A DNA stretch of 64,000 bases from Niabella pedocola (GCF_021044425.1 NZ_JAJNEC010000007.1:806001-870000); one strand, 5' to 3'; counted from the first letter of the stretch, positions 51,957-63,000 are shown. Notes: generated from the letters alone by a model not told the origin. Numbers and translations are program-made.

Positions 51957-53276
51957 ATGAAAAGAATTTATTTTTCCGAACGCCTGCGGATCCTTTTGCT
52001 GCTGCTGGGGTTTATACTCCTCATTGCAGTATCCTGTAAAAAAATGTCCCTGAATTCCGGAACCGATGAGGATCCTTATATCCCTGAAGCAGGCAACAGC
52101 ACCGGGCAAATAACACCCACCGGAGAAGCGCTGGAAACAGCCCTAACCGCCACGATCGGCCCTGCCGGCGGCACCCTGCAATCTGCAGACGGCCAGCTGC
52201 GCATCATCATACCTCAGGGAGCGGTTGCATCCGAAAGGACATTCAGCATCCAGCGGATCACCAATACCAATATTGCCGGTACCGGCCAGGCGTATCGCTT
52301 ATTACCGCATGGTGTTCAATTTTCAAAACCGGTTACACTTTCGTTTGTATATGACACGCTTCTTTTTGAAGGCACAGTCCCGGAAGCCGTAGGTATTGCC
52401 TACCAGGATGAAAAAGGCATCTGGTGGGGACAGGGCGCTGTAAAAGATGCAACCGCAAAAACACTATCCGTTAGCACCACTCATTTCAGCGACTGGAGCC
52501 TGTTTGAGGCATTCACGCTCTACCCGGTATCAGGCGCAGTAAACCTGGCGCAAGCACTGGACCTGAATGTATACAATAACATGTCGGATGAACTCGCGGT
52601 GCCTCCCGTTCCTGGTATGCCCCGCCCTATCGGGCCGCAGCAGGATGTAACGGCACAGTATATTAAAGAGTGGAAACTGGGCGGCGCCGGCACGCTGATA
52701 CCGAGCGGTTCAGCAGCCGTTTATACAGCCCCCGCAAGCATGCCGGCACGTAACCCGGTGGCCGTTTCTGTAGCGTTGAAGGGTCCGGATGCAACACAAT
52801 ACCTATTGGTATCCAATATTTATATTGGTCCCGAAGGGGTAACTTTCCGGATTGACAACGGCCCATGGCTACATGGTACTATTCCACTGGGTGTTGTACT
52901 GGCACAGGGCATACACAACCTGGATGCCGCTGTTGTATCTTCCGGCAGCAATGGTCCGGCGGATGCCGCCTTTAGTTTGAAATGGCGGGGGTATCCATCT
53001 GGTGGTCATCTCAACTGGGGTGACTCCATACCCTGGTTCCTTTACCAGCCACCGGGCAATACGGCCTACCAGCAGTTTATTGTGGCCGGCAAGGTCATTA
53101 CACCCAGCGCAGGAGGCATTGATTTCAGCAGGTATACGGAGACCCCGGGAGGTATAATTGCAGGCAGCTTCACCCTGGAAAGAGCCGGAAAACGCGTGTT
53201 AACAGGTACCAGCGCCACCTGGACACCCGTTAAAATAGAAGGCTATTTCCGCACAAAACGAGTGGCGCCATTGTAA
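51957..53276 (+). CDS. Surface lipoprotein with a ZU5-like domain
   Basis: 439 residues. Lipobox FILLIAVSC near 27, then a Ser/Thr-rich stretch. A ZU5-like domain at about 65-170 is recognised by TIGPAGGTLQSADGQLRIII, IPQGAV and LLPHGVQFSKPVTLSFVYD, ending in a HFSDWSLFE closing strand. ZU5 folds occur in surface or adhesive proteins. The rest (about 180-439) is beta-rich (VTFRIDNGPWLHGTI; YTAPASMPARNPVAVSVALKG) without identified family. It stands between the small lipoprotein and the PHP protein, on the plus strand. Confidence 0.75.
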   Translation: MKRIYFSERLRILLLLLGFILLIAVSCKKMSLNSGTDEDPYIPEAGNSTGQITPTGEALETALTATIGPAGGTLQSADGQLRIIIPQGAVASERTFSIQRITNTNIAGTGQAYRLLPHGVQFSKPVTLSFVYDTLLFEGTVPEAVGIAYQDEKGIWWGQGAVKDATAKTLSVSTTHFSDWSLFEAFTLYPVSGAVNLAQALDLNVYNNMSDELAVPPVPGMPRPIGPQQDVTAQYIKEWKLGGAGTLIPSGSAAVYTAPASMPARNPVAVSVALKGPDATQYLLVSNIYIGPEGVTFRIDNGPWLHGTIPLGVVLAQGIHNLDAAVVSSGSNGPADAAFSLKWRGYPSGGHLNWGDSIPWFLYQPPGNTAYQQFIVAGKVITPSAGGIDFSRYTETPGGIIAGSFTLERAGKRVLTGTSATWTPVKIEGYFRTKRVAPL

Positions 53277-53785
53277 GCAACGCAGAATTCCAGTGCGCTC
53301 TCCTGGCCGGTAACCGGATTATAATGGATTGCCCGCAGGCCGTTTTCAACGCACGGGCGATAACCGACAGTAACAGTTCCCCGCAACCGGAGTATCAACC
53401 AGAGGCCGTATTCAAACATCATAACTTCCCTTCAGGAAATGTGCCGTATGATGTTTGACCACGGCCTCTTTATTATCCGCATCGAGTTTATGAAGGCGCT
53501 AGCGAACGGCAGCTGGCTTTAATGCCGATGCTGCCAGCAACAGCCAACAGGTGCCCATATTTGTTCATTGCCCATCTGCTAAAAACGAATCGTCAACACA
53601 TTGAAAAAAATATGCGCCTGTTTATAATACACCGGTCAATGAATTGTGGTAACATCACCCAGGGGATTCTATGCCCCAGGGCTTTTGCGGCACATCAATA
53701 TTGCAGTTTTCCAGGTACTTCCTTTGTGGTAACTTTGAGGTTCATAACGATGTGATTTGTCATCTTGAAACCTAGCCGATAAAAT
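53277..53785. other. Gene-free stretch with a long hairpin
   Basis: Apart from the hairpin at 53401-53469 I see no gene. A 77-codon plus-strand frame at 53522-53755 has poor composition and no start context. The 30 bases before the PHP gene are AT-rich and should contain its promoter. Confidence 0.4.
53401..53469. terminator. Long imperfect hairpin, probably a terminator
   Basis: Arms AGAGGCCGT-ATT-CAAACATCATA (53401-53423) and TATGATGTTTG-ACC-ACGGCCTCT (53447-53469) pair over 20 bases around a three-base symmetric mismatch. The loop is 23 bases. The right arm is followed by TTTATTA, which suits a terminator for the ZU5 lipoprotein gene 125 bases upstream; the length and mismatched centre also resemble mobile repeat elements. 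Confidence 0.6.
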
Positions 53786-55876
53786 ATGCAACAAGCCTTA
53801 AACAAAACCATGTTCCTGGTGCTGCTCTTGTTTACGCTGGCACTGGGAGCACAGCCGGCCATTGACCTGAGCGGTCTTAAGAAAAACGGAGCCCGGGTGC
53901 ACACCGATAAAAGTTATATTACGATCCAGTGGCCGGCGGGGAAATCCGGCATGGCAAAAATGATCCTGAACCGCGACCCGACACGCCCGCTCTTCAACAG
54001 CATACAGGTAGGTAATGCAAATACATTTACAGAAGTAGTGAAGGACCTCGATCCTGTTTTTATCCTGCGGGAAGGCAAGCGAACCCTGAGCCCTTCGAGC
54101 GGTGGCTGGGATGTTTTTTTTGACAAAGTGCCTACCCGGCCGTATACCACGAGTTTGATGGCCTTCACCAACCGCCATGGTTCGGTAGCCAGCGATGGAT
54201 CACGGACCATTGTAAAGATCGGAACACTAAAAGCGGCTTCCTTTTCCGGTCATTTAGAGATCACCATTTACAATGGAAGTGCACTGTTTAATATTGCCGC
54301 GGTGATTTCCACGGCAAAGGATTCAACTGCCATTTTATATGATGCTGGGCTGGTTCATAAAAAGGATATCTGGAAGGCCATTGCCTGGACCGATGTAAAT
54401 GACCGGATGCAATACCGGGAAACCGGCTTGCAGGATACCGCGCAAAACCTGGAAGTAAAATACCGGACGATTATTGGTCACACCGCTACCGGCAGTTGTG
54501 CCGTATTTCCTGCACCGCATCAGTATTTTTATCCGCTTGATGAAGCCTTTAATTTAAAATTCACCTGGGAGGGCCGCAACTATTTAAACATGGTGCCGGG
54601 TTTCGGAATCGGTATCCGGCAGGATCCGATGGGTGACCGCCGTTATGTACCCTGGTTTAATGCACCACCCGGCACTTTTCAACGACTTAACTTTTTTTGC
54701 CTGGTAAGCGCAGACCGGCCCGCAGCCACGTTGGATGCCGTAAAGCAGTTTACCAACAATGATCGTTTTGTTGCCCTGCCTGGTTATAAAACCATGGCCA
54801 GCCATTTTCACAACGAATTCATTACACAGGTGGCGTTGAGCGGAAAGCCGGTTCCGGAAAAACCGGAATTCAAAACAGTATTAAAAGGCGCCGGGATCGA
54901 TATTGTAAAGCTGGCCGAATTTCATGGTGTAGGCCATCCCAAAGGGCCGGATTCCGTCCGGCTCAGGGAACTGCATGCATTGTTTGAGCAAACAAAGCGG
55001 CTTTCAGACACCGGTTTCCTGCTGCTTCCCGGTGAAGAGGTCAATAATTTTTATGGAGGTCACTGGCTGGCATTGTTCCCCAAACCGGTGTACTGGATCA
55101 TGTCAAAAAAACCAGGCACGCCGTTTCTTTCCAAAGACCCGTTATATGGTGATGTATATCATGTGAGCAGCAAAGAAGAAATGCTTCATCTCCTGGAGCA
55201 GGAGCAGGGCCTTGCCTGGGTAGCCCATGCCCGCACCAAAGCATCAACAGGGTACCCGGATCAATACCGCGAAGCAGACTTTTTTAAATCGGGCACCTAC
55301 CTGGGCGCTGCCTGGAAGGCAATACCCGCCGACCTTTCATGGGTAACCCTCAGCAAGCGGGTCCTTCATCTTATGGACGACATGGCCAACTGGGGATTGA
55401 AAAAATACGTATTGGGCGAGTCCGACATTTTTACCATTACCCAGCAAAACGAGATGTATGCACATCTGAACGTTAATTATCTTCAACTAAAAAAACTTCC
55501 CCGGTATGATGAGGGTTGGCAACCTGTTCTGGATGCCTTGCGCAACGGGCGCTTTTTTGTATCCACCGGTGAAGTACTCATCCCGGCCTTTAGCATTAAC
55601 GGAAAGCAAGCCGGTGATACGTTAACACCGGCAGCATCGGGTAAGGCAACAATTACCATCCAGCTTAGCTGGACCTTCCCGCTCCGGCACGCGGAAATCG
55701 TTTCGGGGGATGGGAAACAGGTTTTTCGCACCCCTGTCCCCTTAAACCATACCCTGCCCTTTGGCAAACAAACCTTCCGCTGGCCGGTAGCGCTTGGTAA
55801 CCGGAAATGGGTACGCGTGGAAGTATGGGATGTTGCGGCCAACGGTGCCTTTACGCAGCCTGTGTGGCTGCAATAG
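53786..55876 (+). CDS. Exported PHP-fold metallohydrolase-like protein
   Basis: 696 residues with a signal peptide (FLVLLLFTLALGAQP). The N-terminal half (25-320) is beta-rich and of unknown family. The second half is PHP-like: HFHNEF near 338 (first metal-site motif), LAEFHGVGHPKGPDS near 370, LLPGEEVNNFYGGHW near 413, AWVAHARTK near 477 and GESDIF near 550. CehA/McbA-type exported PHP proteins have the same succession and cleave phosphate or glycosidic esters. The C-terminal about 90 residues form a separate beta domain (GKATITIQLSWTF). It is divergent from the GH20-like gene of the utilisation operon (61 bases between 3' ends) and may act on the same glycan. Confidence 0.7.
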   Translation: MQQALNKTMFLVLLLFTLALGAQPAIDLSGLKKNGARVHTDKSYITIQWPAGKSGMAKMILNRDPTRPLFNSIQVGNANTFTEVVKDLDPVFILREGKRTLSPSSGGWDVFFDKVPTRPYTTSLMAFTNRHGSVASDGSRTIVKIGTLKAASFSGHLEITIYNGSALFNIAAVISTAKDSTAILYDAGLVHKKDIWKAIAWTDVNDRMQYRETGLQDTAQNLEVKYRTIIGHTATGSCAVFPAPHQYFYPLDEAFNLKFTWEGRNYLNMVPGFGIGIRQDPMGDRRYVPWFNAPPGTFQRLNFFCLVSADRPAATLDAVKQFTNNDRFVALPGYKTMASHFHNEFITQVALSGKPVPEKPEFKTVLKGAGIDIVKLAEFHGVGHPKGPDSVRLRELHALFEQTKRLSDTGFLLLPGEEVNNFYGGHWLALFPKPVYWIMSKKPGTPFLSKDPLYGDVYHVSSKEEMLHLLEQEQGLAWVAHARTKASTGYPDQYREADFFKSGTYLGAAWKAIPADLSWVTLSKRVLHLMDDMANWGLKKYVLGESDIFTITQQNEMYAHLNVNYLQLKKLPRYDEGWQPVLDALRNGRFFVSTGEVLIPAFSINGKQAGDTLTPAASGKATITIQLSWTFPLRHAEIVSGDGKQVFRTPVPLNHTLPFGKQTFRWPVALGNRKWVRVEVWDVAANGAFTQPVWLQ

Positions 55877-55937
55877 AACAAAGACCCCGTGCATCACCCC
55901 AGCGTTACAATGAGCCGGACCCACAAAAAGCGAGGCA

Positions 55938-57080
55938 CTACCTGCCCGTTTGGCGAATGACCCGGAACAGGTTTTTAAACGTGGTAATGTTTGCCGACGC
56001 ACCATCGGAATAGGGCTTGCGGCCATAATAGGCCCGGATAAACTCTCCGGTACTGATCCATGTTGTTTCGAGTACCCCCTGCATACGGCCTGCAAGCGTT
56101 TGGGCAAATTCCGCCCGGGTACCATCTTTACGGGCTGCATAGATCTGTTCCAGCTGTGCCAGGGCCGATGCTGTATCTGCGCAGGCGCTGGCCAGTACAT
56201 CAAAGCCTTTGATGGCAAAATACGCCGGTGTGGGCGGGGCATTTTCGTATTTCCAATCCGTGATCATGATATCCTTCGGGATCATGTCTATAGCCCGGTG
56301 TGTATTGTTCATACTTGCCTGCCATCCCAGCAGGTTGGTAGTTTTTCCATCGATCAGGCGATCGCTCCACATCCACATGCGGCATTTTTTTTCCTCCAGG
56401 TGGGCATGTAATTTCCGGATGTATTCCGCCAGGATCTCGGCCTTATCCCGTCCGCCGCAGCGGGGGCATTTATCATAGCCAATGATCCAGGCTTCATCCA
56501 GTCCTACATGAAAGTCGGCAGCACCACACACGTCAATCAGTTCATCCATCAGCGGAAAAATAATCTTTAACAGATCCGGATGTGCCGGGCAGAGGCTTTT
56601 ATGATAAAAGTCGTACCAGTTCCCATACTTCCAGGGTACGGGTGGATTCAGGTCCGGCGATTCGTCGAACTGCGGATATTTTGCCAGCAACGGTAGCAGC
56701 TCGGTTTGTTCCGACTGATGGCCCAGCAGGTTCATCATGGGCACCAGCCGGATACCTGCATCCTTACAGGCCCGTACGATCTGCTGCATTTCGGCTTTTG
56801 ACAGCGCACCTGTTGCAGCAAGCTCAGGATGCGATTCAAACTGGTACCACCATTCAATCCGCAATGCCAATGTGTTAACCCCTTCCGCCGGCAGGGCCTC
56901 TCTTATAAAACGGCAGAGCAGTTCCACATCCGCCCGCTGCGGTATATTCAGCATCAGTCCTCTTACAGGCAGTTGCTTCCAGGGAAAATCCTTATACGTT
57001 TGGGCAATGGCCCTGCATCCTAAAAGCAGGCCTGCATTCAGGATGCAGGCCACTATTAATAAACGTTTTATTTTTTTCAT
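55938..57080 (-). CDS. GH20-like TIM-barrel glycoside hydrolase
   Basis: 380 residues with a signal peptide (LIVACILNAGLLLGCRAIAQ). It is the beta/alpha-barrel part of family 20 only: NTLALRIEWWYQFESHPELA, LVPMMNLLGHQSE, and FHVGLDEAWIIGYDKCPRCG with the neighbouring Asp-Glu pair near 194-195, the usual family-20 catalytic acid pair. The typical N-terminal domain of GH20 is absent, so the protein is short (about 380 against 500-800). Four cysteines in CPRCGG could bind metal. It probably removes N-acetylhexosamine-type residues. Last gene of the SusC-SusD-IPT/NHL run, 8 bases after the NHL gene. Confidence 0.8.
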   Translation of the reverse strand: MKKIKRLLIVACILNAGLLLGCRAIAQTYKDFPWKQLPVRGLMLNIPQRADVELLCRFIREALPAEGVNTLALRIEWWYQFESHPELAATGALSKAEMQQIVRACKDAGIRLVPMMNLLGHQSEQTELLPLLAKYPQFDESPDLNPPVPWKYGNWYDFYHKSLCPAHPDLLKIIFPLMDELIDVCGAADFHVGLDEAWIIGYDKCPRCGGRDKAEILAEYIRKLHAHLEEKKCRMWMWSDRLIDGKTTNLLGWQASMNNTHRAIDMIPKDIMITDWKYENAPPTPAYFAIKGFDVLASACADTASALAQLEQIYAARKDGTRAEFAQTLAGRMQGVLETTWISTGEFIRAYYGRKPYSDGASANITTFKNLFRVIRQTGR

Positions 57081-57088
57081 TACGATCC

Positions 57089-58366
57089 TTACTCGGTTAT
57101 AATTTTCCGTACCCGCTGGTTATTGCGATCCAGTACATACACCACCCCATTTTTATCAACAGCCACACCCGTGGGTGCATAGAACAATGCGGCACTGCCC
57201 GTGCCATCGGCAAAACCGGCAGTACCTCCGCCGATATAAGTGCTTACCTCCCAGGTACCGGCTGCTATGCGGCGGATACATTGGTTGCTGTTGCTGCCCG
57301 ATCCGTCCCAGGTACCGTTGCCGGCTATATAAAGGTTATTCGCTTTGTCTACCGTAATGGCCCAGGGAAGCTCAAATTTTGCAGTAGTACCCGCTCCGTT
57401 CACCAGGCCTGTAACGCCCGGCTGACCGGCGATCAGCGTGGGTTCCCAGGTATCCGCATTCAGCTTCCAGATCACCGATTTTCCATGTTCCACCACATAG
57501 AGGTTGCCCTGCTGATCGACCGTTACATCCGAAGGGTAATTAAATCCTTTTGCAATGTCTTTTGTGCTGCCGTCAGGATTTACCTGTACAATAGCACCGG
57601 AAGAAGTATTGGCGTAATATACCATGCCGTTGCGTTTATCAATACCCAGCCCCCAGGCCTCACCCCAGCAAATCCTCGTAGTGGTTCCGTCTGGTGTGAT
57701 CCGGCGTACCGTCCAGGCTTCCGGATCGGATACATAAATATTACCGCTGGTTGGATCGGCAACCACATCAAACGGCAGGTAGAACTCGGCTTCCTCACCT
57801 TTACCTTCCTTATATCCATAATTACCATTACCAGCAACGGATGTAACCGTTCCATCCGGAGCAATTTTGCGCACGCGCCGGTTACCGGCATCCGCTACAA
57901 ACAGATTCCCGTTGGCATCCACATCCAGTCCGCAGCGTGCATTAAAGTTGAAGGAAGCCAGCCGTCCAACACCATCGGCAAACCCGGCAGTACCGGTGCC
58001 TGCCAGTGTAGATACCACCGAAGAAGGCAGGTAATTAAACGCTGTTTTGCTGGCTACGGAGCGGCCATTAATGGTAACCTCTATTTTTCCGCTGCCTGCT
58101 TTCTGCGGAATCACGATCAGGATGCGGTCTTCCACAACGCCCTCCACATAAGCCTTTACACCATTTACCGTTACACTTACCTCATCGAGCCGTTTACTGA
58201 AATTGGTTCCATAAAGCAATACTTCCGTGCCGGCACCTCCGGATGCGGGGGTAAATTGATCAACTGTAATAGGCGTATTACCGTTATGCTCAAATGTTTT
58301 TTCTTTTTTACAGGCGGCAGCCATTATGATCAGCCATACTACCAGGCCTTTTATAATCGGTTTCAT
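57089..58366 (-). CDS. IPT/TIG plus NHL-repeat surface lipoprotein
   Basis: 425 residues. Lipobox IIMAAAC near 18 followed by KKEK. An IPT/TIG domain occupies about 35-115 (DQFTPASGGAGTEVLLYGTN, GKIEVTINGRSVAS), then at least five NHL repeats to the C-terminus (GLDVDANGNLFVADAGNRRV, FDVVADPTSGNIYVSDPEA, GVAVDKNGVVYVLDRNNQRV), which form a beta-propeller. Such proteins in Bacteroidota utilisation loci act as surface glycan-binding proteins. It lies 25 bases after SusD and 8 bases before the GH20-like gene. Confidence 0.88.
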   Translation of the reverse strand: MKPIIKGLVVWLIIMAAACKKEKTFEHNGNTPITVDQFTPASGGAGTEVLLYGTNFSKRLDEVSVTVNGVKAYVEGVVEDRILIVIPQKAGSGKIEVTINGRSVASKTAFNYLPSSVVSTLAGTGTAGFADGVGRLASFNFNARCGLDVDANGNLFVADAGNRRVRKIAPDGTVTSVAGNGNYGYKEGKGEEAEFYLPFDVVADPTSGNIYVSDPEAWTVRRITPDGTTTRICWGEAWGLGIDKRNGMVYYANTSSGAIVQVNPDGSTKDIAKGFNYPSDVTVDQQGNLYVVEHGKSVIWKLNADTWEPTLIAGQPGVTGLVNGAGTTAKFELPWAITVDKANNLYIAGNGTWDGSGSNSNQCIRRIAAGTWEVSTYIGGGTAGFADGTGSAALFYAPTGVAVDKNGVVYVLDRNNQRVRKIITE

Positions 58367-58391
58367 ATCTATTATTTTTGGTTCAATAAAA

Positions 58392-60044
58392 TTACCAGCC
58401 GGGGTTCTGCTTAAATTCCGGATTACGTCCGCTTACCTTATCAATTTCGGCCTGCGGTATGGGCAACCAGTAATTTTTACCGGCATCAAATACCCGCTTT
58501 TCAAGCACGGGGTATGTATAAGTGGTATTACCGGAACCGCTTACCGCCACTCCATGTACGTCTTTATTATCGGTTACTGCTGCAATCTTCCAGCGGCGTA
58601 CATCCCAGAACCGGTGGTCTTCCAAAGCCAGCTCAATCCTGCGCTCGTGCCGGATCGCCTCGCGCAGCCCATCCTGCGCACTGCCGTTATAGTCGGGCAT
58701 ACCTACCCGGCGGCGCACGGCGTTGAGTGCATTGCGGCTTTCCACGGTGGCTGCGCCGGCTTCATTGAGCGCTTCGGCATAGTTCAGGTACAGCTCTGCC
58801 GTACGGATCAATACCCATTTGCGGTCGGCTGCGCCGGTATTGGTAAACAGGTTCACCGATTCCAGCAGGAATTTACGCGGCCAGTAGTTAGCAGATATTT
58901 GTCCGGACCGGGGCACATCGGCTCCGTTCGGATCCAGCGTGCGCCCCTTCCAGGTAGCTCCCGGATACAGGATGGTAGCGTAAAAACGGGCGTCCCTGCC
59001 TTCATACGGCTTTTGTGGATTATATCCTGAAGCCGCATCTTTAATGGATAAGCCGGTCTGTTTCATTTCATAATCATCCACTAATTCCTGCAGCGGGTTG
59101 ATATTGCCATACCCGTTCGATCCCCGGGGATTCATTTCCTGGTCGATACCGCCGTCTCGGTAGGCACCGGGTGCCGGACGGCTCCAGATCACTTCCCGGT
59201 TCAGGTACTGGGTAAAGATCTCGCCATAGTTGCTGTGCAATGTATACCCGTTACTTAAAGCAGAATCCAGGGCCACTTTTCCGGCCAGGGCCGCCTGCGT
59301 CCAGCGGTTGCGGTCGCTGGCCGGGTTAAACAGCGGGCTTGCATAAAACAATAATATCCGGCTGCGTAAGGCCAGTACCACCATCTTTGAAACGCGCCCC
59401 CAGTTTGCCGGCCGCTCTGCATAGGTAAGCGGCAACAGGTTCTCGGCTTCCTGCAGATCTTTAAGAATACTGGCCGTAACCTCATCGATCGTATTGCGTT
59501 TATAAAAGATATTATCGGGATTTTCAAAAGGGTTCTCTTCTTTCAGAATCAGCGGTACGCCGCCCCAGCGGATCATCAGTTCAAAATAATAAAAGGCACG
59601 CAGCGTCAGCGCTTCCCCGCGGAGGCGGTTACGACGTTCGGGATAGTTTACATCCTCCGGCACCAGCTCAAAATTTCCCAGGAAGATATTGCAGGCCCGT
59701 ATCTTGGCATAAAAGCCGCTCCACTGATCCGCCAGCGGAAAATTAGAAGGGCTCATTGCCCCGGTATTAAAATTGCCGGCATCCGGATAGGAAACCGAAT
59801 TGTCGGCCGCCTGGTTGGTTTCATCCGTAGCGCTGCTCAGCATCCAGGGAGATGCCGGTTTAAAAATATTGGGCAGGTTGTCGTAGATCACATTTACAAA
59901 CTTCTCTGCATTTTCAATATTGTTGAATACCTCTTTGCCGGTGATCAGATCGCTGGGTTTGCGATCCAGGTAGTTTTTGCTGCAGGCTGCTCCCAGCAGC
60001 AACACCGTAAACAAAAGGAAGTTTTTTATGAATGTCATTTTCAT
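58392..60044 (-). CDS. SusD/RagB-family nutrient-binding lipoprotein
   Basis: About 550 residues; the ATG at 60044 is preferred since the further open frame begins with TTG (60053). Lipobox LLLGAAC near 21, N-terminal YLDRKPSDLITGKEVFNNIE, then the TPR core (RLRGEALTLRAFYYFELMIR, WGGVPLILKEENPFENPDNI) and the C-terminal SusD_RagB part (LYLNYAEALNEAGAATVESR, ELALEDHRFWDVRRWKIAAV). Binds the glycan at the surface beside its SusC partner, which ends 21 bases upstream. Full-length glycan-type SusD. Confidence 0.95.
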   Translation of the reverse strand: MKMTFIKNFLLFTVLLLGAACSKNYLDRKPSDLITGKEVFNNIENAEKFVNVIYDNLPNIFKPASPWMLSSATDETNQAADNSVSYPDAGNFNTGAMSPSNFPLADQWSGFYAKIRACNIFLGNFELVPEDVNYPERRNRLRGEALTLRAFYYFELMIRWGGVPLILKEENPFENPDNIFYKRNTIDEVTASILKDLQEAENLLPLTYAERPANWGRVSKMVVLALRSRILLFYASPLFNPASDRNRWTQAALAGKVALDSALSNGYTLHSNYGEIFTQYLNREVIWSRPAPGAYRDGGIDQEMNPRGSNGYGNINPLQELVDDYEMKQTGLSIKDAASGYNPQKPYEGRDARFYATILYPGATWKGRTLDPNGADVPRSGQISANYWPRKFLLESVNLFTNTGAADRKWVLIRTAELYLNYAEALNEAGAATVESRNALNAVRRRVGMPDYNGSAQDGLREAIRHERRIELALEDHRFWDVRRWKIAAVTDNKDVHGVAVSGSGNTTYTYPVLEKRVFDAGKNYWLPIPQAEIDKVSGRNPEFKQNPGW

Positions 60045-60065
60045 TGTTATCAATTAACTCAGGAA

Positions 60066-63000
60066 TTAAAAATTGATGGTAACGCCCGCATTGTAGATGC
60101 GCATAATGGGATACGGCTGCCAGCCCCAGCGGCCGCCGGTATTCGATTCCGGATCGATGCCCAGGTCTTTTACATTATCCCAGGAGATGAGGTTCATACC
60201 GTTTACATAGATACGGGCCGTTTTGATACCTACGCGGCTCAGCCAGTATCGTGGCAGCTGGTAACCGATCTCCATATTCTTTAGTTTTATGTAATCTGTT
60301 TTACGTACCCAGTAAGTGGAACTGATAAAGTTATTGGCCATATTGCTCTCCGACAGGTGCAGGGCCGGGAACGTAGCATTGGCGGCGTTTTCCGGCGTCC
60401 ATCGGTCGAGGTGAATGGGCCGGTAACTGCCCCGGTAATTAAAGATCAGCTGGGAGGAATACATCTGCCGTCCGCCCAGTGCGCCCTGAAACAGTACACT
60501 AATGTCGAAGCCTTTATAGTTAATACCGAAACTGGCACCAAAATAACTGGTAGGTACATTGAGCATGGGGATCATTACCCGGTCGGCCTCGTTGATAATG
60601 TTGTTGCCGTCGATGTCTTTATACTTGATGTCGCCGGGAATCACCGGCGCAAAATTCTGTACCGGGCTGCTGGCTATTTCCTCCTTACTTTGAAACAGGC
60701 CCTCTGCAATATACCCCAGGTCGTACCCTATGGGACGCCCTACGATGCTTTGATACGGATAGGCCAGTTTGGGCTCATCCATTTCCAGTATCTTATTTTT
60801 TACATACTGGTAATTGATTTTTGTAAAAGCACCTACCCCGCCAATGCGGGTATTCAGGTTCGCTTCCACTTCAAATCCCCGGTTCACAATACGCCCCAGG
60901 TTGCGGTTCAGCGCCGCAGTAATACCCAGGTAAGAGGGTACGGACCCGGCGTAGGTAAGAATATCCGTGCGCATTTCCCGGAACAGGTCGGCATTGATTT
61001 TCAGCCGGTCCTTAAAAAAACCGGTTTCAAATCCCAGGTTGGTCTTGGCTGCTTTTTCCCAGGTGATGGCCGTGTTACCGATCCGGTTCTCTACATAGCC
61101 TTCATTCCAGCTGCCGGGATTGCCAAAGGTAAAGCCGCCGCCGCGGGCATAATCAGAAATATAGAGCCAGCGTCCGCTACCCACCATATCGTTACCCACA
61201 TAACCATGGGAGAAACGCATCTTCAAAAAACTAAGGGCGCCGCCACTGTGCATGAACGGCTCATTGGTAATGACCCAGGCCCCGGACAGGGCAGGGAAAA
61301 AACCGTACCGTTTGCCGGGAGGAAAATTCTCCGATCCGTTGTACCCGGCGTTAAACTCCAGGTAATATTTTTTATCATAGTTATACGCCACCCGGCCCAC
61401 ATAGCCCTGGTATACACGCGGCAGATCGCCCAGCTGTGAGCGGTAATTACGGTTGAACAGCAGCAGGCTGCTCCAGCTGTGTTTTCCAAAATCACGGTCG
61501 TACATCAGCTTCAGATCGTAATAATAATACCGCTGCCCGCTGGCAAAACCGGAGCGTTGTAAACTGGTGGCAATGCGATGCTGCGTGTAAGTACCTGTAC
61601 CGGTACCGGGTATACTTTTATAACGGTACGAGTCGAAGTTCTGGTCCAGTGCAAAATTGATGTCGCCATAATTTTCAAACGTAAACAACCCTTTTATTTT
61701 CAGCCCCGGCGTAATAAAATCCAGCTTGCGTGAGAGCGCAACACTTCCGTTAGTACTATGCCAGTACGCATCCAGGTAACCATTATGCGTAAGGATTCCG
61801 TAAGGGTTGGAAAAATCTTCCCGCATATTGCCGGAAGCAATGCTGCCGTTTGGATTGAGTACCGGGGTAAGATTGTTGGTCATCTGCGACAGCAATACCC
61901 AGAAGAATTCAAAACTTGCCCTGTCCTGTGAGGGCGTGGTGCGGTTCTCCAGGCGCGAAGCCAGGTCCACCTGCAGATCGGTATGCTTATCCAGTGTTAC
62001 ATCTACATTCGACCGGAAATTAAATCGGTCGTATTTATATTTTACTCCGTAAACATTTTCATCCGTCCGGTTATATAGCGGCTCCTGCCGCAGGTAAGAA
62101 CCCGATACAAAATATTTTACGTAAGGTGATCCCCCGCTGATATTAAAGTTGGCTGTTTTTTGCGGCGAGCGGTCGCGGATGAGTACCTTATACCAATCCA
62201 CATCCGGATAGTCGTAGGGCTTTAGCCCGGTGCGAAAGTACTCCAGCTCCTGCTCCGTCCATACCGGCAACAGGCCGTCATTGCGGGCCGCTTCGTTCTG
62301 AAGTTTCCCGGTTTCATAAGAGTTGAGAAAACGCGGAAAATTGGTGGGTTGCTGCTGGGCATACTGGAAATTGGCCTGTATGTTGGGCGGTCCGTTGATC
62401 CCCCTCCGGGTGGTTACAAGGATGATGCCGTTGGCCCCCTGGATACCGTAAAGCGCGGTAGAAGAAGCATCTTTCAGGATGGATACGGATTCAATTTCGT
62501 TGGCATCCAGTTGCCCCAGGTTGGCATCGCCGCGCGGCAATCCATCAATCACGATCAACGGGTTAGTGGCCCCGATGGTGTTAATGCCCCTGATAAACAA
62601 CTGGGAATAATCATCGCCCGGGCGACCCGAACGTTGTACGGTGATGAGTCCTGGCAACCGTCCGGCCAGTGCATTGGTAAGATTGGCCACAGGACTTTGT
62701 TTCAGCTCCTTTGTCTGAATACTGGATACAGCACCGGTAACGCTTTGCCGGGTTTGTTTCTGCCCGTAGGCCATTACCACCACTTCTCCCATGGCTGTTT
62801 CCGCCAGTTGCAGCACCACGCTGAGTGGTTGCCCGTTCTCTACCCGTAGCTCCTGGGCCAGGTACCCTATTGCAGACACACGGATGGTTGCCGGCAATCT
62901 TTTGGCACTCAGCCGGAACTGTCCCTCAGCATCGGTCATTGTAGAGCTACCTTCCCCGTTGAGTACCTGTACGGTTACATTGGCCAGCCCTTTTTGCAAG

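Noticed and set aside
57281..58414. Plus-strand open frame of 377 codons
   Set aside because: It lies fully antisense to the IPT/NHL lipoprotein gene, whose domains are unmistakable; the antisense translation has no family features.
60357..61439. Plus-strand open frame of 360 codons
   Set aside because: Antisense to the SusC barrel; a shadow caused by codon bias in the real gene.
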